This document shows, piece by piece, positions 50,266 through 57,736 of a DNA stretch of 64,000 nt. The translations under genes were made by a program, and so were the position numbers. Source of the stretch: Streptococcus halotolerans (lineage in GTDB: Bacteria > Bacillota > Bacilli > Lactobacillales > Streptococcaceae); contig NZ_CP014835.1 of assembly GCF_001598035.1 (NCBI RefSeq), positions 1,587,001 to 1,651,000 of the forward strand, given 5' to 3'. How positions within the stretch are numbered: position 1 is the stretch's first letter; the number at the start of each line of letters is the position of its first letter. The notes below the pieces were generated by a model that saw nothing but the letters and a program-made list of their open reading frames with translations, made no database searches and had not been told where the DNA came from.

Positions 50266-51409
50266 AGAGAGAGTTTAGCGCATTTTGGAAGATGGTCGCT
50301 GACTCTTTTTCTTTCTCTTTTGATAAATGGCTATATATATCTAGGGTAGTTGCTATATTACTATGACCTAATCTGTATTGTAATTCCTTCGGTTGCATAT
50401 CCGCATTCATCATCAAACTTGCATGAGTATGACGAAAAGCGTGAAAGCCTAGAACAGGTAAACCACAATCGGCGAGATATTTCTTTAGGTAATGCCCAAA
50501 AGATGATGACGTTTTATAGCCTCTTCGACTTGAAAAAACAATGCCCGTCATAATACCGTTCAATCTTTGGTGCTTTTGGTAGTTATTTAAAAGCCTCATA
50601 GTATCGTTATCTAGCGTAATGATACGGGTACCCGCTTTTGTTTTTGTAGGAGCAGTTTTTAAATTATGCTGTAATGTTTTTGATATGCTAATAGTTTTAT
50701 TATCAAAGTCAACGTCAGACCATTCTAAGGCTAAAGCTTCACCGATACGGCAACCGCTAGCTAGTAATAGGGAAAACAGTACCTTATTAGTTAGCGTTCT
50801 GAAATCAGTGTCGTCTAATTGATCCAAGTAAACTATAAAAGTCTTTACTTCGTTAGGTTCAAAATGTTTGCGCTTTGGCTTATCTTTCTTCCGTTTAGGT
50901 ACAATAATATCATTGGCAGGATTATTCTCTAAAAAGCCTACAGATACCCCATAGCCCAAAATAGTATGTATTAGGTTGAATAGAGAGTCATAAAGTTTAT
51001 AAGGTTTCCCTTTATTATTGTTATAATTATCTGCCCAAGTATTTACTGTTTCTTGAATAGAAAACCGCGTGAGTTTTTCAAGTTTAATATCCCCATACGC
51101 TGGAAGAATATAGTATTTTAGTTGATTATCAAACGTCACCTTGGTATGATATTTATAGCTTGGATATACTGAAAGCTTCCAACTTTCAACAAGCTCATTG
51201 AACGTTTTTACACTATTTTTTTTCTTTTTAGTGCAACCAGATTCAAGCCATTCTTTTAGTTTGGCTTTTTCTTTTGCCTTTATTTCCCGTTTAGTCCTAG
51301 CACTGATAGAGGTCGTTACAGTTTTACCAGTTAAGACATCAATACCCAAGTAAACAGTAGCACGGTAGGCAGTTGCCCCACTCTTTGTTTTATACTCTCT
51401 TATTTTCAT
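50264..51409 (-). CDS. int: Tyrosine-type site-specific integrase
   Basis: A 381-residue phage-type integrase. An N-terminal AP2-like arm-binding domain (residues ~1-60) is followed by a SAM-like core-binding domain and the catalytic domain. ASGCRIGEAL has the first catalytic arginine, HAFRHTHAS the His-Arg-His region, and LDIYSHLS the nucleophilic tyrosine. It would integrate and, with an accessory factor, excise the element. It is the outermost gene, next to attL. Confidence 0.96.
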   Translation of the reverse strand: MKIREYKTKSGATAYRATVYLGIDVLTGKTVTTSISARTKREIKAKEKAKLKEWLESGCTKKKKNSVKTFNELVESWKLSVYPSYKYHTKVTFDNQLKYYILPAYGDIKLEKLTRFSIQETVNTWADNYNNNKGKPYKLYDSLFNLIHTILGYGVSVGFLENNPANDIIVPKRKKDKPKRKHFEPNEVKTFIVYLDQLDDTDFRTLTNKVLFSLLLASGCRIGEALALEWSDVDFDNKTISISKTLQHNLKTAPTKTKAGTRIITLDNDTMRLLNNYQKHQRLNGIMTGIVFSSRRGYKTSSSFGHYLKKYLADCGLPVLGFHAFRHTHASLMMNADMQPKELQYRLGHSNIATTLDIYSHLSKEKEKESATIFQNALNSL

Positions 51410-51427
51410 ATTTCAATCCTTTCCATC

Positions 51428-51450
51428 AGCAAGCAAGCCATTAAAGGGTT
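51428..51450 (+). repeat. 23-bp direct repeat, copy 1
   Basis: The 23 bases begin AGCAAGCAAGCC and end AAAGGGTT. They recur exactly at 54425-54447 in the same orientation inside the element. Confidence 0.8.
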
Positions 51451-51569
51451 CTAGGATTGATTCTCACGCGCATAGACGCATGATTTTATAATGTTGGTAG
51501 AAATATACCAGAATAGAGAAAAACCGTTGAGAAGGGCTTCTAGGTAGTATCTGGAGTTCATAGCGATGG

Positions 51570-51603
51570 GTGGTATTTGCAATTTTTGCAATAACCACTT
51601 TTT
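51570..51603 (+). terminator. Plus-strand terminator upstream of int
   Basis: GTGGTATTTGCAA pairs with TTGCAATAACCAC with two internal mismatches, followed by five T. It implies a short plus-strand transcript opposite to int. Confidence 0.45.
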
Positions 51604-51712
51604 CTTCAGGTTCGCCCTCGTCAAAGATATTTTTTTAGGTGTTTACTAATAGCGGGAACGGCCACATCAACAAATTGCTTTGCATTTAATATGTACGTGG
51701 TATAATATAATT

Positions 51713-51812
51713 AGCAAAGATAACTTGTGAAGGATAAACGCTGGGTCCCAGAATGGGGTAAGCCTTTAGGGTGAGCATTCCTATGTGCCTAGGGTTATCT
51801 TTTTGTTTTTAT
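51713..51812 (+). ncRNA. Candidate small RNA of the element
   Basis: An extended -10 TGGTATAAT (51698-51706) with TTTGCA 16 bases upstream drives a transcript of about 100 bases. AAAGATAAC at 51716-51724 pairs perfectly with GTTATCTTT at 51794-51802, closing a 69-base domain that includes the palindrome CTGGGTCCCAG. T-rich sequence follows as a terminator. No ribosome site or frame is present. I do not recognise the class. Confidence 0.6.
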
Positions 51813-52048
51813 TTAGATTTTCTTAGGCTCTCAACAAAGTGTTGAGGGTCTTTTTCTATTTCAGTGATAATAAAATCGACGAATTGTTGTGAGCAGGTAT
51901 AATGTTCTGACTTACCTATTTTGTGACAATAAGCATATTTTTCGTCAGATTTTATTGAATAGAGATCAATTATTAATGTTAAAACATATTGATTAAAACC
52001 AGATTTATAATTAAGCTTGATATTCTTTTTATTTAACCTGTCAGCCAC
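51809..52048 (-). CDS. Hypothetical protein of the element
   Basis: A 79-residue frame starting with GTG and ending where the candidate small RNA terminates, so the two are convergent. No good ribosome site is seen, and the frame continues about a dozen codons upstream to a TAA. It may therefore be the intact end of a formerly longer gene. No family is recognised. Confidence 0.45.
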   Translation of the reverse strand: MADRLNKKNIKLNYKSGFNQYVLTLIIDLYSIKSDEKYAYCHKIGKSEHYTCSQQFVDFIITEIEKDPQHFVESLRKSK

Positions 52049-52099
52049 AACAGAAATGATATTTCCACAAGTACTAACAAGTTCTTACATTTTGGGTAT

Positions 52100-52340
52100 A
52101 GACAATTATAGACATATTCCACCAGTTACTGGAAAATACTGGAATAAAAGCCCTAAGAAAACCAAAGGTATATCTGTAATAAACGTTCCGACTTTTTTTT
52201 ACTATTGACAAGAACGGACTTTTTTCAGGCTTAGTTAGGTCCTAAAAAGTTCCTACATTCTGGGGTGCGGACATCCGACAAAGTCCGACTTTTTTCAACT
52301 CTTGACTAAACTTGACTTTTTTTCACGTCATGAAACCTGA
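52100..52340. repeat. Repeated GACTTTTTT-type motifs between the hypothetical gene and cI
   Basis: Four copies of a motif (C/G)GACTTTTTT (or TTGACTTTTTTT) lie at about 52188, 52215, 52286 and 52313. Spacing is irregular. They may be protein-binding sites or terminator-like tails. No gene is seen in 52049-52373. Confidence 0.4.
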
Positions 52341-52373
52341 AATAGATTTTGTTGGCAAATGTAGGCGCGTGGG

Positions 52374-53165
52374 TTAGTGATCTATGACCTTATCAGATCC
52401 TATGACAGCATAGATTTTGATGTGAGTATCTTCCGATGGTGGGAAGTCAACGATAATATCATCGTAATTTGGATTGATAGAAACCAATCGCAAGCAGTCG
52501 TCTTCTGTATAGACTTTTTTCAAGTATGTTTTATCATTTACCACAACAGCGCATACTTGACCTGAATAACTAGAAAAGCCAGTATCTTTCAGATAGACAA
52601 CATCACCGTTTTCATAATCAGGTAGCATGCTATCACCATTGACGAGACTAGCAAGATCATGGCGAGGTGGTTCTTTTTCAACTTGTATTGTTTTTATATC
52701 GTTATCATCGTAAGAATAGCCAATACCCGCAGCTAGTTGGGTTCTTGCTCTTACATCATAGGGGGTGAACGGTTCGTCTAGCGTGTTTTCTTCGGCTATT
52801 TGTTCTTTTAGCTGGTGCTTGGCTATATCCAGAACGGTAAGCTGTCTATCATTATTAAGCTTAATAACAGTATCTGTTATTTTTTGAGTAGTAGAAAAGT
52901 GGGTACTTTTTAGATAGTCGGCTTGAGTATCGGAAAATCTTGGATCAAGTTCTGATTTTTTTATATTTAAATAATCCGCAATCTTTTGGATATTTCCAAA
53001 TGTTGGCATTGAGCGACCTTTAACATAACCGGTAAGGGTACTTTTAGGAATATTTAAAGCATTGTGTAAATCAATTTGCCTGATACCTTTTTCTCTCATA
53101 ATCCTATTAAGATTGTTCGAGAAATATTCCCTATTTTTAAGATCCTGAGGGCTATCTTTTGCCAT
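52374..53165 (-). CDS. cI: CI-like repressor with LexA/S24 autocleavage domain
   Basis: A 263-residue repressor. An XRE helix-turn-helix fills residues ~15-70 (IRQIDLHNALNIPKSTLTGY). The C-terminal S24 domain has the Ala-Gly cleavage site in AAGIG, the nucleophile Ser in VNGDSMLPDY and the Lys in TYLKKV. RecA-stimulated self-cleavage would link the element to SOS. The ATG at 53163-53165 has GAGGTGAG; a longer frame has no site. It differs from SaPI-type Stl repressors that are released by a helper-phage protein. Confidence 0.93.
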   Translation of the reverse strand: MAKDSPQDLKNREYFSNNLNRIMREKGIRQIDLHNALNIPKSTLTGYVKGRSMPTFGNIQKIADYLNIKKSELDPRFSDTQADYLKSTHFSTTQKITDTVIKLNNDRQLTVLDIAKHQLKEQIAEENTLDEPFTPYDVRARTQLAAGIGYSYDDNDIKTIQVEKEPPRHDLASLVNGDSMLPDYENGDVVYLKDTGFSSYSGQVCAVVVNDKTYLKKVYTEDDCLRLVSINPNYDDIIVDFPPSEDTHIKIYAVIGSDKVIDH

Positions 53166-53223
53166 TTGTCTCACCTCTTTTTTCGTTTTATTTGCAAATT
53201 GATTATAGCACAAAAAAAGACAA

Positions 53224-53286
53224 AGTACGAAAAAAATAAAATTTTTAAAGCTTGGTGTTGACATGGTACGAAAATAATAGTACTAT
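53224..53286. promoter_or_regulatory. Divergent control region with two repressor operators
   Basis: AGTACGAAAAAAATA (53224-53238) and GTACGAAAATAATAG (53266-53280). The second lies exactly between TTGACA (53258-53263) and TACTAT (53281-53286), a 17-base-spaced promoter for the plus-strand block. Two more copies lie inside the next gene. Confidence 0.75.
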
Positions 53287-53320
53287 CTAGTTATCACTTT
53301 CGAAAGGAGACAACGGAAAT

Positions 53321-53551
53321 ATGACACAATGGACACTGAAGGCGTGTCGAGTGAATGCAGGTTATACTTTGCGACAAGTAGCTAAAAAGGTAGGGAAGAA
53401 CTTTCAAACTATCTCGAAGTACGAAAAAGATAGCACTACAATCCCTTATGAATTGCTGAAAGAATTGTCGGTATTATATCAAGTTAAACTTGATGATATT
53501 TTTTTGGGCGATAGTACGAAAAAAATAGAACTGTCAAAACAGAATAGCTAA
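53321..53551 (+). CDS. Cro-like XRE-family regulator
   Basis: A 76-residue single-domain helix-turn-helix protein (YTLRQVAKKVGKNFQTISKYEK). It is the first gene of the lytic-side operon, opposite cI. It probably acts as Cro, competing for the same operators. Two operator-like sites lie within its coding sequence (53419-53433 and 53514-53528). AAAGGAG precedes the ATG. Confidence 0.88.
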   Translation: MTQWTLKACRVNAGYTLRQVAKKVGKNFQTISKYEKDSTTIPYELLKELSVLYQVKLDDIFLGDSTKKIELSKQNS

Positions 53552-53571
53552 AACCAGAAAGGCAAGCAAGG

Positions 53572-53718
53572 ATGAAAAGGAATTACAGCAAAGTCATAGC
53601 TGAGCTAAGAACCTCTTATAACTTGAACTTGGTAGAAATTGGGCAATGTTTGGGAACCGACCCCCGAACAGTTGGCAAGTGGGCATCAGTTAACAGGGCA
53701 ATAGGAGGTACAAAATGA
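53572..53718 (+). CDS. Small HTH protein
   Basis: A 48-residue protein whose core VEIGQCLGTDPRTVGKWASV reads as a helix-turn-helix. It starts at ATG 53572, behind the weak ribosome site AAGGCAAGCAAGG, and its stop overlaps the next start (ATGA), so translation is coupled. It is probably an excisionase-like or accessory regulator. Confidence 0.6.
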   Translation: MKRNYSKVIAELRTSYNLNLVEIGQCLGTDPRTVGKWASVNRAIGGTK

Positions 53719-54347
53719 ATTTAGTTTACTTAGATGGTAAGAAAGAACCGTACACGACACACGACATTATAGCTGAACATGCTGAAATCGATAATATTTC
53801 AGTAAGAAAGCTAATTGATAAACATAGAGAAGATTTAGAAGCCTTTGGGGTTTTGTCATTTGAAATCCATAAACCTGATAAAGGTTCTGTAGGTGGGCGA
53901 CCTAGAAAAGTTTATCGCTTAAATGAACAACAAGCGACTTTGTTAGTTACTTACCTAGACAATACCAAACCAGTCAGAGCGTTTAAGCAGAACCTAGTCA
54001 AAGCGTTCTTTGAAATGCGTGATGAACTCACTAAGTTTCAATTACAACGTGAGTTAGAAAAGCCCAAGCGTAGGGCGTTGCATGAAGCCATTGAAACATG
54101 GACGGAAGCCCCAAAACACGCGCATTCAACGGTAACTAACTTATTACTGAAGACAGTAACAGGATTTAACGCCAAGCAATTAAAGACGGTTAGAGGTGGT
54201 AACAACGGTGTTGACACACTGACTAGTCAAGAGTTAGAAAATTACCAATCATTTGAAGATATGGCTATTGCAATGATTGACCTAGGCTTTACCTATGGTG
54301 AAATCAAAACCATGATCAACAAAGGCAAAGAAAAAACGCACCAGTAA
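53715..54347 (+). CDS. Rha-like phage regulatory protein
   Basis: A 210-residue phage-type regulator. The N-terminal half (DIIAEHAEIDNISVRKLIDKH ... GRPRKVYRLNEQQATLLVTYL, read in parts) is the Rha/pRha domain, and the C-terminal half carries a second conserved phage domain. Such proteins act as antirepressors or regulators. AGGAGG precedes the ATG. Confidence 0.8.
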   Translation: MNLVYLDGKKEPYTTHDIIAEHAEIDNISVRKLIDKHREDLEAFGVLSFEIHKPDKGSVGGRPRKVYRLNEQQATLLVTYLDNTKPVRAFKQNLVKAFFEMRDELTKFQLQRELEKPKRRALHEAIETWTEAPKHAHSTVTNLLLKTVTGFNAKQLKTVRGGNNGVDTLTSQELENYQSFEDMAIAMIDLGFTYGEIKTMINKGKEKTHQ

Positions 54348-54424
54348 ATGGCGCGTGATAGAAAAAAGGCTTATGCAACCGACCAAAGTTCTAAGCCTTA
54401 ACCAAAATGACTAAAACACAGTAT

Positions 54425-54447
54425 AGCAAGCAAGCCATTAAAGGGTT
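54425..54447 (+). repeat. 23-bp direct repeat, copy 2
   Basis: Exact copy of 51428-51450. It lies in the 236-base gap after the Rha-like gene. Confidence 0.8.
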
Positions 54448-54497
54448 TTAGAAATTATTTTATATGTTCATTATAACATATTTTGACCATTGAAAAT

Positions 54498-54511
54498 AAA
54501 ATAGAGTACGC
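54498..54511 (+). repeat. 14-bp inverted repeat flanking the RHH gene, left arm
   Basis: AAAATAGAGTACGC; its exact reverse complement is at 54860-54873. The two flank the ribbon-helix-helix gene. Confidence 0.7.
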
Positions 54512-54595
54512 AAAAAAGTTTGGTTTAGGGGTTGACTAAAAGGGTACACCATTATGCAATTTACGAGTACCCCGAAATAGAAAGTGAGGTATTCC

Positions 54596-54766
54596 ATGGG
54601 GAAAACAGTTGGAAGACCTAAGAGCGATAACCCGAAAAATAGACAGCTAAAGATAAAAATGACGGAACAAGAGTTTCAAGATTTGAATGATTTAGCTGAA
54701 AAGAAAAGCATGACCAAAACAGATATAGTCATGCGAGGGATTGAGCTTGTAAAGTCTGAACCATAA
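54596..54766 (+). CDS. Ribbon-helix-helix (CopG-like) protein
   Basis: A 56-residue RHH protein. RQLKIKMTEQEFQDL is the DNA-contacting strand plus first helix and MTKTDIVMRGIEL the second helix. Start ATG 54596 has GTGAGG at good spacing; an ATG upstream at 54584 has none. The upstream GGGTAC ... GTACCC (54542-54572) is a likely operator. It may control its own promoter or element copy number. Confidence 0.8.
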   Translation: MGKTVGRPKSDNPKNRQLKIKMTEQEFQDLNDLAEKKSMTKTDIVMRGIELVKSEP

Positions 54767-54776
54767 CAGCAAGAAA

Positions 54777-54823
54777 CCGCCTAGGTTGTGTTAAGTTTGG
54801 CGACCTAACAACCTAGACGGCGA
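54777..54823 (+). other. Strong stem-loop after the RHH gene
   Basis: CCGCCTAGGTTG pairs with CAACCTAGACGG with one mismatch, extended by a TTA/TAA inner helix. No T run follows, so it is more likely a structured RNA or DNA element than a terminator. Confidence 0.5.
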
Positions 54824-54859
54824 AGCACCCACAAAGTAGGTACGTAAATATAATAACAT

Positions 54860-54873
54860 GCGTACTCTATTTT
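54860..54873 (-). repeat. 14-bp inverted repeat flanking the RHH gene, right arm
   Basis: GCGTACTCTATTTT, the exact reverse complement of 54498-54511. GAGTACGC recurs at about 54898-54905, where it pairs with GTACTC across the ribosome site of the next gene. Confidence 0.7.
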
Positions 54874-54927
54874 GTGAACTTAAAAATCATAGAAAGGGAG
54901 TACGCTTTTTGTGTACTCAAAAATAAT

Positions 54928-55362
54928 ATGAACAAATTTCCATTTAAAGAAGTAGGTAAACGACTAGAAGAATTAAACGGTTTGACGATTTATGAAATGT
55001 TAGATGTATTAGGAGCTGACCGCAAAAAAGCTGGTACCTTAAAAAGTAACTTATACGGATGGCGTAGATTGGGCAAAGTTTCCTTTGTTTGTAAAAATAA
55101 ACGCTTCTACGATTTAAAATTAACAGACAATAAGTTAACTAACATCATTAAGGACGAAAAAGAAAAAGTTGAGTTATCTCAAATTAAGATAAAGTTATAC
55201 GTGCAAGACGTTATCAACATGACTGAGATAGCCGACAACCCTGCTATTAAAGCGACAGAACGAATAAAAGCAACTGAAAACAAACAGCGGGCGCTGAAAC
55301 ACTTGGAAGATAAATACGCCTTACAGGTTTTAAAATCTTATGGCTTAACCGCTGAATTATAA
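54928..55362 (+). CDS. Hypothetical protein of the element
   Basis: A 144-residue basic protein. Residues ~15-60 (GLTIYEMLDVLGADRKKAG) may be a DNA-binding domain, and the C-terminal half is helical and charged. No family is recognised. ATG 54928 is preferred; an in-frame GTG at 54874 lies in the inverted repeat. The nearest ribosome site (AAAGGGAG) is 28 bases away, inside a possible hairpin, so translation may be regulated. Confidence 0.65.
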   Translation: MNKFPFKEVGKRLEELNGLTIYEMLDVLGADRKKAGTLKSNLYGWRRLGKVSFVCKNKRFYDLKLTDNKLTNIIKDEKEKVELSQIKIKLYVQDVINMTEIADNPAIKATERIKATENKQRALKHLEDKYALQVLKSYGLTAEL

Positions 55363-55446
55363 ACACCGACCGCCAACTTAGAAATAGCGGTGTAAAAACC
55401 AATCAAACAATAAAGACAGCATAAACGGAACAGCAGGAGCAATAAT

Positions 55447-55947
55447 ATGACAACAGATTTTTATGGGTTAATGTTAGAAGAAATCAACGAAGCAAACGGT
55501 AAATTATCTCTTTTAGTAGATTGGATTTGTTTGAAAGCAAAAAAAACTAACGACAGTACCATGAATGGGGCACTTGATTTAGCTAAATCCGCGATGATAT
55601 CACAAGCTGAAGCTTACCAAAGATTAAGTCAGGCTAAAGAACAACACTATCGATTGACTAGAGACCTAGAAACAACCGCAGACGAAACTATGTCGGAGTT
55701 TATTGCCTGGCTAGATGGTGAAATGCTAAAAGGTCATGAAGTATTTAAAGATAGCCAGATACTAAGTAAACATTATCAAGCGAAAAGTGTCAAAGAGTAT
55801 ATTCTATTGAAAGCGGAAGAACATGCTATTTTCCCTTTAAAAGACGCAAATGTTACGAGTTATATTGAAACTTTAATCATAAATGATATGAAAAAATATA
55901 ACGCAAATAAGCCAAGTTTATTTTCAAAGGTAGGGGTGAAGATATGA
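55447..55947 (+). CDS. Hypothetical protein of the element
   Basis: A 166-residue, mostly helical soluble protein. AGGAGC precedes the ATG. Its end overlaps the next gene by 4 bases. No motif or family is recognised. Position between regulators and replication genes is typical of small accessory genes of phages and satellites. Confidence 0.75.
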   Translation: MTTDFYGLMLEEINEANGKLSLLVDWICLKAKKTNDSTMNGALDLAKSAMISQAEAYQRLSQAKEQHYRLTRDLETTADETMSEFIAWLDGEMLKGHEVFKDSQILSKHYQAKSVKEYILLKAEEHAIFPLKDANVTSYIETLIINDMKKYNANKPSLFSKVGVKI

Positions 55948-56138
55948 TCCAAGAACTTAATTTAAGTCCCACAGGTTACGTTATTCTGTTTCTCGTTCTT
56001 GCATGGGTATTCTATCAGCTTGTCAAAACGCCAAGCAAAATAGAGCCTAGACAAGGCGATACAGAGCATAAAAACGAGTCTGATCTAACGTACCTATCAA
56101 GATATGGTGCTGTTATCCAAATGCAAGGGAGAAATTAA
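55944..56138 (+). CDS. Small single-pass membrane protein
   Basis: A 64-residue protein with one transmembrane helix (residues ~11-28, GYVILFLVLAWVFYQLV) and a charged cytoplasmic tail. Its start overlaps the previous stop and its stop abuts the next start, so it belongs to the operon. Function is unknown. Confidence 0.7.
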   Translation: MIQELNLSPTGYVILFLVLAWVFYQLVKTPSKIEPRQGDTEHKNESDLTYLSRYGAVIQMQGRN

Positions 56139-56468
56139 ATGACAAACCTAGAACAAAGATTACTTAGACTTTTGAAAGTCGGCAAAGAAAACGCAACACC
56201 GACAGCGGAATTAGCTGGCTTGTTGAATATTGATATTAGAACTATTCGAAGCTTGGTCAGAAACCTTAGGTTAAAGCATGGCATTGCTATTATCGGTGGG
56301 CGTGAGACAGGCGGTAAGGGGCTTTATATCCCAGCTAATGACACAGAACGCCTAGAAGGTGTCAGAGCCTTAGACAACCAAGTTAATGAGGAGAGAAAGA
56401 CAATCACAGCTTTATTGAATGCTGATTTGGATAATTACAGGAGATTATTAGATGGCGGTATTAAGTGA
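56139..56468 (+). CDS. Winged-helix (HTH_11-like) protein of the element
   Basis: A 109-residue protein with an N-terminal helix-turn-helix (TAELAGLLNIDIRTIRSLVRNLR) partly like the BirA or HTH_11 type, followed by GGRETGGKGLYIPAN as the wing and a helical tail. GGGAG precedes the ATG. It overlaps the next gene by 17 bases. Confidence 0.75.
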   Translation: MTNLEQRLLRLLKVGKENATPTAELAGLLNIDIRTIRSLVRNLRLKHGIAIIGGRETGGKGLYIPANDTERLEGVRALDNQVNEERKTITALLNADLDNYRRLLDGGIK

Positions 56469-56730
56469 AGAAACTAGCCGAGATTTAAAAATGGAAGTGC
56501 TAGAGGTTGTTTCGGAATACTTAAAAGAGCAGAGCAAGCCAAAGCCTAGATTATTAGGGCTAGTGACACGAGTACAATTACAAGATGAATTAGACATCAG
56601 CTTGACCACTATCAAACGTTGGGAAGATACAGGATTAAAGCAGTATAAGCCCCCGTTAGAAGATAGCAGAATAATTTTCTATAAAGTCGATGAGGTTTTG
56701 AAGTTTTTGGGGGTGGAAAATGGTAGGTAA
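56452..56730 (+). CDS. Excisionase-like helix-turn-helix protein
   Basis: A 92-residue protein with a MerR/Xis-type helix-turn-helix (TRVQLQDELDISLTTIKRWE) and an IIFYKVDEVLKFL wing. This form is used by phage excisionases and DNA-binding accessory proteins. It may direct excision with the integrase, although it is far from int. Confidence 0.7.
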   Translation: MAVLSEETSRDLKMEVLEVVSEYLKEQSKPKPRLLGLVTRVQLQDELDISLTTIKRWEDTGLKQYKPPLEDSRIIFYKVDEVLKFLGVENGR

Positions 56731-56869
56731 ACGATTAAAACACCCAGCGCTTAAAGGGTTAAAGATAGGTCAAGAAAGCAATATTAAAAGGCGAACGCCA
56801 ACAATTGAGCAGATCAAAGAACAGCAACGGCTGAAAAAGCTGAAGAAAAAGCGTAGAAAGGGGCGATAA
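56720..56869 (+). CDS. Small very basic protein
   Basis: A 49-residue protein; about a third of the residues are Lys or Arg, ending KKLKKKRRKGR. Its start overlaps the preceding gene and it stops 1 base before the primase-like gene. It could be a nucleic-acid-binding accessory factor. Confidence 0.6.
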   Translation: MVGKRLKHPALKGLKIGQESNIKRRTPTIEQIKEQQRLKKLKKKRRKGR

Positions 56870-56870
56870 T

Positions 56871-57710
56871 GTGGCAATCTATGAAACCAGAGGTTATAGT
56901 CAACCCTTAAATGCTTATGATAAAAAAACGGCGTTTAGGTATCTGAAGGAGTTCAGACCTATCCGAGTGCCTGAAAATGTTGATGTTGAGGATTACAAAC
57001 GTAGACAAGCCCCACAGTTTATCAGTGGCAAGATTGAACCCGATAATACAGGAACTTACAAACGCAACAATGACAGTCTTATCAATCGTGACCTTGTCTT
57101 GATTGATTACGATGATTTAGAAGACGCTGAGAGCTTTAAAACAGCCGTATCACGCGCATTGAACGAGTTTACTTACATGATTTACAGCACCATCAAACAC
57201 AGACCCGAAAAGCCAAGATATAGGCTTGCCGTGGATGTTGATAGACCAATGACAGAAAGCCAGTATAGGGCAACGATACTAGCCATTACGCAAGCGATCG
57301 GACTACCGTTTGATATGGCCAGCTTGACATGGTCGCAGTTGATGGGGTTACCCGTTGACGCTGGTTATTATGATTCGGTTATCAATATTGGCAAACCTTA
57401 TGAAATTAAGACAGGCAAGATTGCTAACAAGTCGATTCAAACATCATACAAGCCCCGTACAGGGGTTTCAATGACAATGAGGATAATTCGTACATTGATG
57501 AATGGTTACGGTGCAGAGGGTGGCAGAAATCAAAACCTAGCGCAGTTTGTGGGCTTGCTCTTGAATAAGTGGGTTGATTGTGATGTGCCAACAGCTTATG
57601 AATTGGCCAGAATTGCTAACGAGCAGACACCGGAGCCGTTACCGTTGGCAGAATTAGATAACACCTTTAGAAGTATCGTCAAAGCAGAAAACAGAAAGCG
57701 AGGAGCTTAG
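56871..57710 (+). CDS. Primase-like replication protein
   Basis: A 279-residue protein with an N-terminal primase-polymerase/BT4734-like domain (LVLIDYDDLE acidic motif near residue 80; YMIYSTIKHRPEKPRYRLAV) and a C-terminal helical PriCT-like region. It probably primes element replication together with the adjacent VapE helicase. The start is GTG 56871 with AAAGGGG. Confidence 0.8.
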   Translation: MAIYETRGYSQPLNAYDKKTAFRYLKEFRPIRVPENVDVEDYKRRQAPQFISGKIEPDNTGTYKRNNDSLINRDLVLIDYDDLEDAESFKTAVSRALNEFTYMIYSTIKHRPEKPRYRLAVDVDRPMTESQYRATILAITQAIGLPFDMASLTWSQLMGLPVDAGYYDSVINIGKPYEIKTGKIANKSIQTSYKPRTGVSMTMRIIRTLMNGYGAEGGRNQNLAQFVGLLLNKWVDCDVPTAYELARIANEQTPEPLPLAELDNTFRSIVKAENRKRGA

Positions 57711-57736
57711 CTATCGAACAAGAAGAATTAAACCAA

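Noticed and set aside
51428..54447. The 23-bp repeats as a CRISPR array or as att sites
   Set aside because: There are only two copies, 3 kb apart, and no spacer pattern. The att repeats are clearly at 50243 and 61175.
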